From Psychrobacillus sp044762655 (GTDB taxonomy: Bacteria; Bacillota; Bacilli; Bacillales_A; Planococcaceae): DNA of 64,000 nucleotides. This document shows positions 9,385 to 18,088 of this stretch, piece after piece. The stretch covers positions 434,001-498,000 of the forward strand of contig NZ_JBIWER010000001.1 in the NCBI RefSeq assembly GCF_044762655.1, written 5' to 3'. The notes beneath the pieces are model-generated. The model made no database searches and was not told where the DNA came from. It saw only the letters and a program-made list of their open reading frames with translations. The position numbers and the translations under genes were made by a program. Numbering within the stretch: position 1 is the stretch's first letter; every line of letters starts with the position of its first letter.

Positions 9385-9410
9385 CTCCGATTAACTCGGA
9401 GTCATTTTTT
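9377..9410. terminator. Bidirectional rho-independent terminator
   Basis: AAAAATGACTCCGA and TCGGAGTCATTTTTT form a 14-bp stem with a 5-nt loop and A/T tracts on both sides. It serves the VOC gene on the minus strand. Confidence 0.9.
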
Positions 9411-10258
9411 TATTTCACCGTTAATTTTATTTTATTTTGCGAAGGGTCTTTCACCGTAAATGTCCCATTTTCTTCTACAATCTCTGTTCCGAATGCTTTT
9501 ACTTTAGAAACTGCAGCCTGTAGCGCTTCGTTGGAAGGATAAACTACGGAGAAAGCTTTTAACCCTACTACGTTTTCTGGTGTAGGAGGTGCTCCTACTC
9601 CTGCCCATGTGTTTAAACCAATATGGTGATGGTATTTACCTGAACCCATAAATAATGCACCTGGATAGTTAGGTGTAATAACGTCAAAACCTAACGCATT
9701 ATAAAACTTTTGCGTTTCAGCTAGTTCAGAAACGTGTAAATGAATATGTCCCATTACAGTCCCTGCTGGTAGTCCATTCCATTCAGTATTTGCACCTTCA
9801 GCTAATATACTTTGAGCATCAATTTGAAGAGTTGCCATCTCAACAAATTCATTTTCCCATTTCCACTCAGTATCTGGGCGATCACTGTAAATCTCAATTC
9901 CATTTCCGTCTGGGTCATTTAGATATAGCGCTTCACTTACTAAGTGATCTCCAGCTCCAATACGAATGTTAAGCTCAGCAAAATGTCTTAAAACTGCTCC
10001 TAAATCCGCACGTGTTGGTAACAATAGAGCAAAATGATATAATCCCGTTGTTTTTTGCTGTGTCGGCAAAATATCTGCTGGTTGTTCAATAGAAAGTAGT
10101 GCTGTCTCCCCATCGGCAGTTAGATAGATTTTGTCGGATTGCTGTTCTAGCACTTTAAAGCCGATGATATTCTCATAAAATTCTAGAGAACGTTGAAGAT
10201 CAACTACCTTCAACTTTACTAATTCTATAAATGTATTTGGTTTATTGTGATATTTCAT
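9410..10258 (-). CDS. VOC family dioxygenase, CatE-like (two-domain extradiol type)
   Basis: At 282 residues with two tandem vicinal-oxygen-chelate halves (about 10-130 and 165-282), it matches from memory B. subtilis CatE (catechol 2,3-dioxygenase). Shared blocks include LTADGETALLSIE, SEALYLNDPDGNGIEIYSDRP, GHIHLHVSELAETQKFY and GKYHHHIGLNTWAGVGAPP. The H in HIHLHVS and the H in YHHHIG are candidate metal ligands. In the family the Fe(II) enzyme opens catechol rings; the substrate here is not proven. The start is ATG after GGAGGAATTAAC. The gene stands alone. Confidence 0.85.
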   Translation of the reverse strand: MKYHNKPNTFIELVKLKVVDLQRSLEFYENIIGFKVLEQQSDKIYLTADGETALLSIEQPADILPTQQKTTGLYHFALLLPTRADLGAVLRHFAELNIRIGAGDHLVSEALYLNDPDGNGIEIYSDRPDTEWKWENEFVEMATLQIDAQSILAEGANTEWNGLPAGTVMGHIHLHVSELAETQKFYNALGFDVITPNYPGALFMGSGKYHHHIGLNTWAGVGAPPTPENVVGLKAFSVVYPSNEALQAAVSKVKAFGTEIVEENGTFTVKDPSQNKIKLTVK

Positions 10259-10450
10259 GTTAATTCCTCCAATAAGGTTTGATTTTATAGTTACTTTTCG
10301 TAAGTAATTATATTTTAGTTAGTGCATTAAGTCAAGTGATGAGATTGAATTATGTTTCGCCGTTCCGAATAGCATATTAGAGGTATAGATCGCAAGTAGA
10401 GGAGTCGGATCCCAATCTCCTCAGAGGTTGATGGAGATATTTTATTTTGC

Positions 10451-10535
10451 GTAACGTTTTCTGCACTTTGGCACAACATTTTTATTTTGCGCAACACTCT
10501 AAGCAGTATCCGCAACATCCCTAATTTTCCATAAC
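10451..10535. repeat. Degenerate ~20-bp repeat array (CGCAAC type), five units
   Basis: Units anchored on CGTAAC (10451), CACAAC (10473), CGCAAC (10491), CGCAAC (10511) and CATAAC (10530) recur every 18-22 bp. Each is preceded by T-rich sequence and most are followed by a short A/T-containing stretch. The array lies immediately beyond the ilvA terminator and matches the array at 22940-23135. The overlapping ORF at 10327-10554 is considered spurious. Confidence 0.6.
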
Positions 10536-10536
10536 A

Positions 10537-10570
10537 AAACACCACTAGCTTCAAAAGGCTAATGGTGTTT
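10537..10570 (-). terminator. Rho-independent terminator after ilvA
   Basis: The stem AAACACCACTAGC / GCTAATGGTGTTT (one mismatch) has an 8-nt loop and is followed by TTGTTA on the minus strand. It ends the ilv-leu operon. Confidence 0.8.
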
Positions 10571-10578
10571 CAATATTC

Positions 10579-11508
10579 TTATTTAGCTAATGGCATATTT
10601 GTACATAATTGTTGGCATTCGGCTAGTTTGCTAACGTCGAAATTGCCACCACTTACGATAATGCCGACGTTATTTGAGGATGATGGAACTTTGTTATTCA
10701 ACACTGCCGCTACAGCCGCAGCAGCTGCACCTTCGATGAGCGTTTTTTCGCGTTCGAGCGTAAATAGGATAGCTGATGCTATTTCTTGTTCACTCACGGT
10801 GATCACATCGTCCACTAGTGCATGAATAATGTTCATGGTCAAATTCCCTGGCGTTTTCACATTTATGCCTTCTGCGATCGTTTTGCCTTGGAATGGTAGC
10901 AGACCGTCTGCTTTTCCTTTATACGCTATAGCAATTGCTGAGGCGTTGATGGATTGGACGCCGATAACACGAATATCAGGACGGATTGATTTGACTGCAA
11001 GGAGTGTTCCTGCGAGTAAGCCTCCTCCACCTGCTGGAACAACAATCGTGTCTAGCTCTGGACGCTGCTGAAGCATCTCCATTGCTACGGTTGCTTGCCC
11101 CTCGATAACGGCTATATCGTCAAAAGGATGGATGAAGGTTGCTCCTGTTCGGAGTTGTTCCTCACGAGCAGCTATATATGCTTCATCAAAGTTCTGACCG
11201 ATTAATTTGACAGTTGCACCATACCCTTTCGTAGCATTTACTTTCGAAACGGGTGTTCCAAGTGGCATGAAAATCGTGACTGGCACATTTCGCGCTGCTC
11301 CAGCAAAAGCAACACCTTGTGCGTGATTACCAGCAGAGGCTGCGATTAATCCTTTGGCACACTCTGCTTCACTCAACTGTGATACTTTATTCATAGCGCC
11401 TCTAATCTTAAATGACCCAGTTTTTTGCAGGTTTTCTAATTTCAAAAACACATTTTTCTCGGTAATTTTATTGAATGTGGACGATTTTTTGCACGGTGTG
11501 CGATGCAC
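10579..11508 (-). CDS. ilvA: Threonine deaminase, short form without ACT domain; N-terminus uncertain
   Basis: This PLP enzyme (fold type II) converts threonine to 2-oxobutyrate, the isoleucine precursor. The lysine motif is KTGSFKIRGA and the glycine-rich phosphate loop is VPAGGGGLLAGT; SAGNHAQGVA is also conserved. It ends at about the catalytic domain, so the C-terminal ACT-like regulatory region of classic biosynthetic IlvA is missing and the enzyme may escape isoleucine feedback. The first possible in-frame start is GTG at 11508, but 26 conserved-looking residues (YDTVGLYRASEKVAEFVHRTP-like) extend upstream in frame to about 11580 without any start codon. An ATG after AGGAG at 11576 is one base out of frame. 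It is the last gene of the ilv-leu operon. Confidence 0.85.
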   Translation of the reverse strand: MHRTPCKKSSTFNKITEKNVFLKLENLQKTGSFKIRGAMNKVSQLSEAECAKGLIAASAGNHAQGVAFAGAARNVPVTIFMPLGTPVSKVNATKGYGATVKLIGQNFDEAYIAAREEQLRTGATFIHPFDDIAVIEGQATVAMEMLQQRPELDTIVVPAGGGGLLAGTLLAVKSIRPDIRVIGVQSINASAIAIAYKGKADGLLPFQGKTIAEGINVKTPGNLTMNIIHALVDDVITVSEQEIASAILFTLEREKTLIEGAAAAAVAAVLNNKVPSSSNNVGIIVSGGNFDVSKLAECQQLCTNMPLAK

Positions 11509-11616
11509 GAACTCCGCTACTTTTTCAGATGCACGATATAAACCTACAGTGTCGTATGAATTCCCAACAAAACCATCTCCTAATTAGCTGTTTTTTGAAG
11601 CTCTATTTATCCTTAT

Positions 11617-12198
11617 TTATGCTTGCGCTACTTTTTCTTCATAAGCTTTAATTTTATCTTCGTATTGGAAGGTTAATGAAATTTCGTCCCATCCATTTAG
11701 AAGCATTTTCTTTTGGTACGGATCAATGTCAAATGAATAAACGACACCGTCCGCACCTGTTACCGTTTGTGCTTCTAGATTAACTGCTACGTTATATACT
11801 TCTTTGCTTAATAATGTTTCCACTTCTTCCACCGATAGCTTAATCGGTAAAATTCCGTTTTTCATGCAATTATTATAGAAGATATCCGCAAAACTTGGTG
11901 CAATGACTACTCGAAAACCATAATCCAAAATGGACCAAGGAGCATGCTCTCGGGAGGAGCCGCAGCCAAAGTTGTCATGTGCCACTAAAATAGTAGAATC
12001 TTTATAACGCTCATCATTTAATACGAAGTTCTTATTTGGCTCGCCAGTTGCATCGAAGCGCCAGTGGTAAAATAGGTATTTACCGAATCCTGTGCGTTCA
12101 ATACGCTTTAAAAATTCCTTTGAGATTATTTGATCCGTGTCGACATTTTTTTGATTCAAAGGTGTTATGACACTGTTTATTTCATTGATAGGCTCCAT
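11617..12198 (-). CDS. leuD: 3-isopropylmalate dehydratase small subunit
   Basis: LeuD carries the swivelling domain of the isopropylmalate isomerase that converts 2- to 3-isopropylmalate in leucine synthesis. The motif GCGSSREHAPWS is diagnostic, and the 193-residue length is normal. The start is ATG after AAGGAGG, 15 bases from the leuC stop, so the two subunits are translated together. Confidence 0.97.
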   Translation of the reverse strand: MEPINEINSVITPLNQKNVDTDQIISKEFLKRIERTGFGKYLFYHWRFDATGEPNKNFVLNDERYKDSTILVAHDNFGCGSSREHAPWSILDYGFRVVIAPSFADIFYNNCMKNGILPIKLSVEEVETLLSKEVYNVAVNLEAQTVTGADGVVYSFDIDPYQKKMLLNGWDEISLTFQYEDKIKAYEEKVAQA

Positions 12199-12213
12199 TG
12201 GTTTTCCTCCTTC

Positions 12214-13623
12214 TTAAACATTTACCAGTCCGAATTTTCGAATATCCACAATATGACCTTCGATCGCAGCAGCTGCTGCCATGGCTGGGCTCATTAAATG
12301 TGTTTTGGAACCAACTCCTTGGCGACCTTCAAAGTTTCGGTTAGAAGTAGATGCACAATGCTCTCCTGCCGGAACGATATCATCATTCATCGCTAGACAC
12401 ATACTACATCCAGATTCGCGCCATTCAAATCCTGCTTCAAGGAATACTTGGTCAATACCTTCTTGCTCTGCTTGTTTCTTAACCGTTTGAGATCCTGGAA
12501 CGACAATTGCTTTTACAGTTGGATGTACTTTGCGACCAGCAATTACGTTCGCTGCTGTGCGAAGATCACTCAAACGTGCATTTGTACAAGATCCGATAAA
12601 TACATTGGTTATTGCTATATCTTCTAAAGGTATTCCCTGTTCCAAGCCCATATATGCAAGTGCTTTTTCATGTGCTTGCTGGTCACTTGCTTCCGCAAAA
12701 TCGGAAGTGAACGGAATATTTTGTGATACGCCTGAACCCATGGAAGGATTTGTCCCCCATGTGACGAATGGTTCGATTTCGTCTGTAGATATCTCTACCG
12801 TTTTATCATAAACAGCACCCTCGTCAGTTGCTAGTGCCAACCAACGTGCTGCTTCTTTTTCAAAAGCTTCCCCTGAAGGCACATGCTCACGACCTCTAAG
12901 GAATTCAACAGTAGTCTCATCTGGGCTAATCAAACCTGCGCGAGCTCCTGCTTCAATCGACATATTACAAATGGTCATGCGCTCTTCCATAGATAGCTTA
13001 CGAATTGCTTCACCAGTATATTCCACGATGTACCCTGTACCCATATCGATACCAAACTTCGAAATGATTGCTAAAATAATATCTTTTGCAGCTACTCCAT
13101 AGCCAAGCTCACCTGTCACTTTAATTTGCATTGTTTTCGGTTTAGCCTGCCAAAGCGTTTGGGTAGAAAGAACATGCTCTACTTCACTAGTTCCGATACC
13201 AAAAGCAATTGCACCAAAAGCACCGTGTGTCGAGGTGTGACTGTCCCCACAAACAATTGTTTTACCAGGCTGCGTTAAGCCAAGCTCCGGTCCGATAATA
13301 TGCACAATTCCTTGGTCTGGATGATCCATATTGGCAAGTGGAACACCGAATTCTTCACAGTTTTGTTGAAGTGTAGAGATTTGCTTTCGAGCGATAACAT
13401 CTTTAATCTGCTCTCTGTTTCGAGTTGGAACGTTGTGATCCATTGTTGCATAACAAAGATCTGGTCGACGAACCTTCCGATTGTTTAGTCGTAACCCTTC
13501 AAAGGCTTGGGGAGATGTCACTTCATGGATTAAGTGTAAATCGATATAGAGAAGGTCTGGTTTACCTTCTTCCTCGTACACAATATGTTCATCCCAAATT
13601 TTCTCAATAATCGTTTTTGCCAT
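12214..13623 (-). CDS. leuC: 3-isopropylmalate dehydratase large subunit
   Basis: This 469-residue aconitase-family subunit binds a [4Fe-4S] cluster. The cysteine motifs are IGSCTNARLSDL and ESGCSMCLAMNDD, and CGDSHTSTHGAFG is the conserved active-site segment. It pairs with LeuD downstream. The start is ATG after AAAAGGAGAGGG. Confidence 0.98.
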   Translation of the reverse strand: MAKTIIEKIWDEHIVYEEEGKPDLLYIDLHLIHEVTSPQAFEGLRLNNRKVRRPDLCYATMDHNVPTRNREQIKDVIARKQISTLQQNCEEFGVPLANMDHPDQGIVHIIGPELGLTQPGKTIVCGDSHTSTHGAFGAIAFGIGTSEVEHVLSTQTLWQAKPKTMQIKVTGELGYGVAAKDIILAIISKFGIDMGTGYIVEYTGEAIRKLSMEERMTICNMSIEAGARAGLISPDETTVEFLRGREHVPSGEAFEKEAARWLALATDEGAVYDKTVEISTDEIEPFVTWGTNPSMGSGVSQNIPFTSDFAEASDQQAHEKALAYMGLEQGIPLEDIAITNVFIGSCTNARLSDLRTAANVIAGRKVHPTVKAIVVPGSQTVKKQAEQEGIDQVFLEAGFEWRESGCSMCLAMNDDIVPAGEHCASTSNRNFEGRQGVGSKTHLMSPAMAAAAAIEGHIVDIRKFGLVNV

Positions 13624-13642
13624 TTAGTCCCTCTCCTTTTGG

Positions 13643-14743
13643 TTAGACATAAGAAAACATAATACTATCTGATACAAATTCTGAGTCTAATTCTTCAATT
13701 ACTTTAGCTGTCCATTCAGTAGTAGAAAGTACTCGTTTCCCTTTCATCTGAAGGTCACCTGTGAAATTCCCATCATTTAAAACATTAAATACGGCTTCTT
13801 CAATAGCTGCCGCTTCTGTTTCCATTTGAAACGCTTCACGTAGCATCATAGCTGCTGAAAGAATAGTTGCAGCTGGATTAGCTTTATTTTGTCCAGCAAT
13901 ATCAGGAGCAGAGCCATGGACTGGTTCATATAAACCAAAACCATCCTCTCGTGTACTTGCAGATGGTAGCATCCCTAAAGAACCAGTAATTACGGAGGCC
14001 TCATCACTTAAAATATCCCCAAACATATTTTCCGTTACAATTACGTCAAATGAATCTGGTTTCGTAATCAGCTTCATCGCTGTTGAGTCCACAAGCATAT
14101 GCTCTACTTCTACATCTGGATAGCCTTGTTTTTTCTCTTCAACGATTTGACGCCATAACTTACTAGAATCCAATACATTTGCTTTATCCACAGAAGCAAG
14201 CTTGCCACGACGGCTTCTTGCTAATTGGAAAGCAGTATCTACAATTCGCTCAATTTCTGGACGTGTATAAACCAAAGTATCTAATGCGTAATCATTTGTT
14301 TTCTTCCGTGGCTCAGCAAAATATAGACCACCTGTTAATTCGCGAACTATAACTAAATCCACTGATTCTGCTACTTCCTTTTTCAGAGGAGAAGCTTCTA
14401 GTAATGCAGAAATTGCTTTTACTGGACGAATATTCGCATACAAACCAAAATGCTTACGAATAGCTAGCAACCCTTTTTCCGGGCGTAAATGAGATGGATT
14501 TTGATCCCACTTTGGCCCACCCACTGCGCCTAAAAGGATGGCATCACTTTGACTACATGCATTTATAGTTTCTTCTGGAAGTGGGTTTTCACTGGCATCA
14601 ATCGCAGCTCCACCGATCAATCCGTATTGCAAGTTGAACGTATGGTTATAACGTTTTGCAATGGCTTGAAGCACCTTTACTGCTGCTTCTGTTACTTCTG
14701 GACCGATTCCATCTCCCGGTAATACCGTTATCGTTTTTTCCAT
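13643..14743 (-). CDS. leuB: 3-isopropylmalate dehydrogenase
   Basis: LeuB oxidatively decarboxylates 3-isopropylmalate with NAD. Motifs include TVLPGDGIGPEV at the start, VRELTGGLYF and ENMFGDILSDEASVITGSLG. I place the start at ATG 14743 (MEKTITVLPG), preceded by GGGAG at about 8 bases, giving 366 residues, the usual length. The frame is open further upstream to 14962, but that extension is a read-through of a palindromic intergenic repeat and is not protein. The 236-base gap to leuA is unusual within this otherwise tight operon. Confidence 0.97.
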   Translation of the reverse strand: MEKTITVLPGDGIGPEVTEAAVKVLQAIAKRYNHTFNLQYGLIGGAAIDASENPLPEETINACSQSDAILLGAVGGPKWDQNPSHLRPEKGLLAIRKHFGLYANIRPVKAISALLEASPLKKEVAESVDLVIVRELTGGLYFAEPRKKTNDYALDTLVYTRPEIERIVDTAFQLARSRRGKLASVDKANVLDSSKLWRQIVEEKKQGYPDVEVEHMLVDSTAMKLITKPDSFDVIVTENMFGDILSDEASVITGSLGMLPSASTREDGFGLYEPVHGSAPDIAGQNKANPAATILSAAMMLREAFQMETEAAAIEEAVFNVLNDGNFTGDLQMKGKRVLSTTEWTAKVIEELDSEFVSDSIMFSYV

Positions 14744-14787
14744 CTCATTCACTCCCATTTTTTTATTGATTTTATTTAAAAATGTCA

Positions 14788-14974
14788 TTGATTTCTGTTC
14801 CAGGCGGACGCTTTCCACGGGCACGTCTTCAATCTCCTCGTCACTACGAAAACATATGCTCCTGCGGTCACTCGTCGCAAAGATATTAGTCCAACAAAGT
14901 TCGTCTAATATCTTTCCTGCGGGGCTTTCAGCTCGTGCTGCTCCCGCTGGAGTCGCCGCCATTCACTACAATCA
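14788..14974. repeat. Palindromic repeat between leuA and leuB
   Basis: This element belongs to the family at 4604-5056: CAGGCGGACGCTTTCCACGG on the left and GCTGGAGTCGCCGCC with ACTACAATCA on the right form the outer arms. It carries extra internal sequence including a perfect 11-bp hairpin, AAAGATATTAG (14879-14889) with CTAATATCTTT (14905-14915). Lying inside an operon, it would be transcribed and could act as an mRNA structure between leuA and leuB. Confidence 0.75.
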
Positions 14975-14979
14975 CTTAA

Positions 14980-16521
14980 TTATTGTCCTACTGCCGCTTG
15001 TTCTCTTATTTGTACATTTACTAATTGACGATTGATAGCATTGATATAAGCTCTTGCCGATGCTTTCAGTACATCCTGAGAAGCATTTCGACCAGATGTT
15101 GTTTTTCCGTTGAAGGTTAAGTTGATAACTGCTTCACCAAGTGCATCGCGTCCTTTAGATACAGAGGAAACACGATAGTCTAAAATACGAACCTCGCCGT
15201 TAACTATTTTTTCAAGTGTATTGAAAATTGCTTCTACTGCACCAGATCCAGGACAAGTTTCCACTACGCTCTCACCAGATGGTACTTTTACTGTGATAGT
15301 AGATGTTGGGACATTGTTTTCATAGTGGACGATTAATTCCTCTAATTCATACACTTCCACTTCTCCACTTTTCACTTGTTGATCAGTCAATAAAACAAAT
15401 AAATCCTCTTCCGTAATTTCTTTCTTACGGTCTGCTAATTTCTTAAATGCTACAAACGCTTCATTTAACTTTTCATCGCTTAATTGGAAGCCCATTTCCG
15501 TTGCTCTCGAGAAGAATGCATGACGGCCAGAGTGTTTTCCAAGGACAAGCTCAGTCGCTACATCCCCGATTAAATCCGGGGTAATAATTTCATACGTTTC
15601 CGGATTTTTCAGCATGCCATCTTGGTGAATACCAGATTCATGTGCAAATGCATTTTTTCCAACAACCGCTTTATTCGGCTGAATAACAACGCCTGTCAGC
15701 TGACTAACCAACTGGCTAGTACGTTTCGTTTCTTTCAATAAAATACCGGAATCGGCTTGGTAATAATCACTTCGAATATGTAGTGCAACAGCTACTTCCT
15801 CAAGTGCTGCATTACCCGCACGTTCACCGATACCATTGATCGTACCTTCTACTTGCGTCGCTCCATTTTCGATAGCTGCCAAAGTATTGGCAACAGCCAT
15901 TCCTAAGTCATCATGACAATGAGCAGATAATTTCACTTTTTCGATACCTGTTACGTTTTCACTTAAGTATTTGAATAGAGCTCCATATTCAATAGGGGTT
16001 GCATAGCCTACTGTATCTGGAATATTGATCGTTGTTGCGCCTGCTTTAATTACTTCATTCATAATACGGACAAGGAAATCCTTGTCTGAGCGAGTTGCAT
16101 CTTCAGCTGACCATTGTACAAGTGGAAAATATTTTTTCGCTAGCTTCACAGATTCAACTGCAATTTCAATCACTTGCTCTGGTGTTTTATTTAACTTATA
16201 TTGCATATGAATTGGAGATGTTGCGATAAATGTGTGCAGATGCGGTTGCACGCCACCTTTTAACGCCTCCCATGAAGTTTCAATATCACTTTTGATCGCA
16301 CGAGCCAGACCAGTAACGACTGAATTTTTCACAGTATCTGCAATAAGTTTTACCGCCTCGAAGTCCCCAGGTGATGAAGCAGGAAATCCTGCTTCAATAA
16401 TGGAAACACCGTACTTTTCAAGTTGACGAGCAATTTCTACTTTTTCTTTCGTATTTAGATTAATACCAGCTGATTGTTCGCCATCACGTAGCGTTGTGTC
16501 AAAAATGTCAATTTTGCGCAC
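14980..16521 (-). CDS. leuA: 2-isopropylmalate synthase
   Basis: LeuA condenses acetyl-CoA with 2-oxoisovalerate, the committed step to leucine. The N-terminal TIM barrel has DTTLRDGEQSAG and the metal-binding LSAHCHDDLGMA. The C-terminal regulatory domain (about 380-513) supports leucine feedback inhibition as in the family. The start is GTG at 16521, overlapping the ilvC end by 14 bases, indicating translational coupling. Confidence 0.97.
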   Translation of the reverse strand: MRKIDIFDTTLRDGEQSAGINLNTKEKVEIARQLEKYGVSIIEAGFPASSPGDFEAVKLIADTVKNSVVTGLARAIKSDIETSWEALKGGVQPHLHTFIATSPIHMQYKLNKTPEQVIEIAVESVKLAKKYFPLVQWSAEDATRSDKDFLVRIMNEVIKAGATTINIPDTVGYATPIEYGALFKYLSENVTGIEKVKLSAHCHDDLGMAVANTLAAIENGATQVEGTINGIGERAGNAALEEVAVALHIRSDYYQADSGILLKETKRTSQLVSQLTGVVIQPNKAVVGKNAFAHESGIHQDGMLKNPETYEIITPDLIGDVATELVLGKHSGRHAFFSRATEMGFQLSDEKLNEAFVAFKKLADRKKEITEEDLFVLLTDQQVKSGEVEVYELEELIVHYENNVPTSTITVKVPSGESVVETCPGSGAVEAIFNTLEKIVNGEVRILDYRVSSVSKGRDALGEAVINLTFNGKTTSGRNASQDVLKASARAYINAINRQLVNVQIREQAAVGQ

Positions 16522-17539
16522 TAGTCACCACTTCTTTCTTGACTTTTTTCCCTTCATTGATGAAAGGCATCATTTCACGTAATTTTGCTCCAACTACTTC
16601 GATTTGGTGCTCAGATTCTGCTTGTTTAATAGCGTTATATTTTGGACGATCTGTTTCGTTCTCTTTAATCCATTCTCTTGCGAATGTACCGTCTTGAATG
16701 TCTGTTAATACGTCTTTCATACGATCTTTTACAGATGAGTCAATGATACGTGGTCCAGACACGAAATCTCCCCACTCAGCTGTATCTGAGATAGAAGAAC
16801 GCATTGTAGCCATTCCTCCTTCGTACATTAGGTCAACAATTAGTTTTAATTCGTGCAATGTTTCAAAGTAAGCAAGCTCTGGTTGATAACCTGCTTCTAC
16901 TAATGTTTCGAAACCTGCTTTAACGATTGCCGTTGTACTACCACAAAGTACCGCTTGCTCACCGAATAGATCTGTTTCTGTTTCTTCTTTGAATGTTGTT
17001 TCTAGAACGCCTGCACGAGCAGCTCCGATTCCTTTTGCATAAGCAAGTGCTAGATCTTTTGCCTGACCAGTCGCATCTTGATAAACAGCGAATAATCCTG
17101 GTACTCCTGCTCCAGCTTCGAATGTTCTACGCACTAAATGACCAGGACCTTTTGGTGCTACTAGGAATACATCCACATCTGCTGGAGGAACAATTTGACC
17201 AAAATGTACGTTGAAGCCATGAGCGAATACAAGTGTCTTACCAGCTGTCAATGAAGGTTGGATCTCCGCTTCATACACTGCTTTTTGTCTTTCATCTGGC
17301 AATAAAATCATGATAACATCTGCTTTTTCAGCTGCTTCTTTTACCGAATATACTTCAAGACCATCTTCTTTTGCTTGGTCGAATGATTTACCTGCACGAA
17401 TACCTACTACTACATCAAATCCTGAATCCTTTAGGTTTAGTGCGTGTGCGTGACCTTGAGATCCGTACCCGATGATTGCGATTTTTTTGTCCTGTAAAAG
17501 TCCTTCGTTGATATCTCCGTTATAATACATTTTAGCCAT
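16508..17539 (-). CDS. ilvC: Ketol-acid reductoisomerase (class I)
   Basis: IlvC rearranges and reduces acetolactate or acetohydroxybutyrate with NADPH and Mg. The Rossmann motif is IGYGSQGHAHALNLKDSG (about 23-40), and the C-terminal knotted domain carries FGEQAVLCGS and ELKLIVDLMYEGG. The 343-residue length is that of short class I enzymes. The start follows AAGGAGG. Confidence 0.98.
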   Translation of the reverse strand: MAKMYYNGDINEGLLQDKKIAIIGYGSQGHAHALNLKDSGFDVVVGIRAGKSFDQAKEDGLEVYSVKEAAEKADVIMILLPDERQKAVYEAEIQPSLTAGKTLVFAHGFNVHFGQIVPPADVDVFLVAPKGPGHLVRRTFEAGAGVPGLFAVYQDATGQAKDLALAYAKGIGAARAGVLETTFKEETETDLFGEQAVLCGSTTAIVKAGFETLVEAGYQPELAYFETLHELKLIVDLMYEGGMATMRSSISDTAEWGDFVSGPRIIDSSVKDRMKDVLTDIQDGTFAREWIKENETDRPKYNAIKQAESEHQIEVVGAKLREMMPFINEGKKVKKEVVTSAQN

Positions 17540-17572
17540 TGTAATTTCCTCCTTGAATTTGGGTTTTTTTTA

Positions 17573-18088
17573 TTATTTTAAAATGGATAGCTGTGGTGTG
17601 TTAACCTTTTGTGTCTCACGAACAAATGCAGTTACGCCTGTTCTAGTCAACTCTTTAATGCCATAGGGTTTAATCAAATCGATAAATGCATCAATTTTTT
17701 CAGGGCTGCCTGTAACTTGGAATGTGACAACATTTTTCCCTGTATCAATAATGGAAGCTCGGAAAGGTTCGATGATGCTATTAACCTCTGCTCTTACAGC
17801 TGGAGGCGACACGACTTTCACGAGCGCCAGCTCTCTTACGACAATTTGTTTTTCAGTAATATCATTTACCTTCAACACATCTACTTGTTTTTGCAGTTGC
17901 TTTAATAGCTGCTCAAGCTTTTGTTCATCCGCAACATTTACGACAAATGTCATTTTAGATATTTCAGGATTTTCTGTATGACCTACTGTGATGCTTTCTA
18001 TGTTGAACTGACGCTTCATGAGAAGACCAGTAACACGGTTAAGAACTCCGCTTTGATTGATCACGGTAACAGTTATGATTCGTTTCAT
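17573..18088 (-). CDS. ilvH: Acetolactate synthase small (regulatory) subunit
   Basis: This 171-residue subunit activates and confers valine feedback on IlvB. The N-terminal ACT domain is ITVTVINQSGVLNRVTGLL, with FNIESITVGHTE, followed by the C-terminal ALS_ss_C region. Its ATG overlaps the ilvB stop by 4 bases (ATGA), so the two subunits are translationally coupled. Confidence 0.97.
   Translation of the reverse strand: MKRIITVTVINQSGVLNRVTGLLMKRQFNIESITVGHTENPEISKMTFVVNVADEQKLEQLLKQLQKQVDVLKVNDITEKQIVVRELALVKVVSPPAVRAEVNSIIEPFRASIIDTGKNVVTFQVTGSPEKIDAFIDLIKPYGIKELTRTGVTAFVRETQKVNTPQLSILK

Noticed and set aside
10327..10554. 75-residue minus-strand ORF
   Set aside because: It covers the degenerate repeat array and the ilvA terminator, has no recognisable domain and no ribosome site of note.
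14744..14962. N-terminal 73-residue extension of leuB
   Set aside because: It translates the palindromic intergenic repeat; LeuB normally starts at MEKTITVLPG, which has a good ribosome site at 14743.
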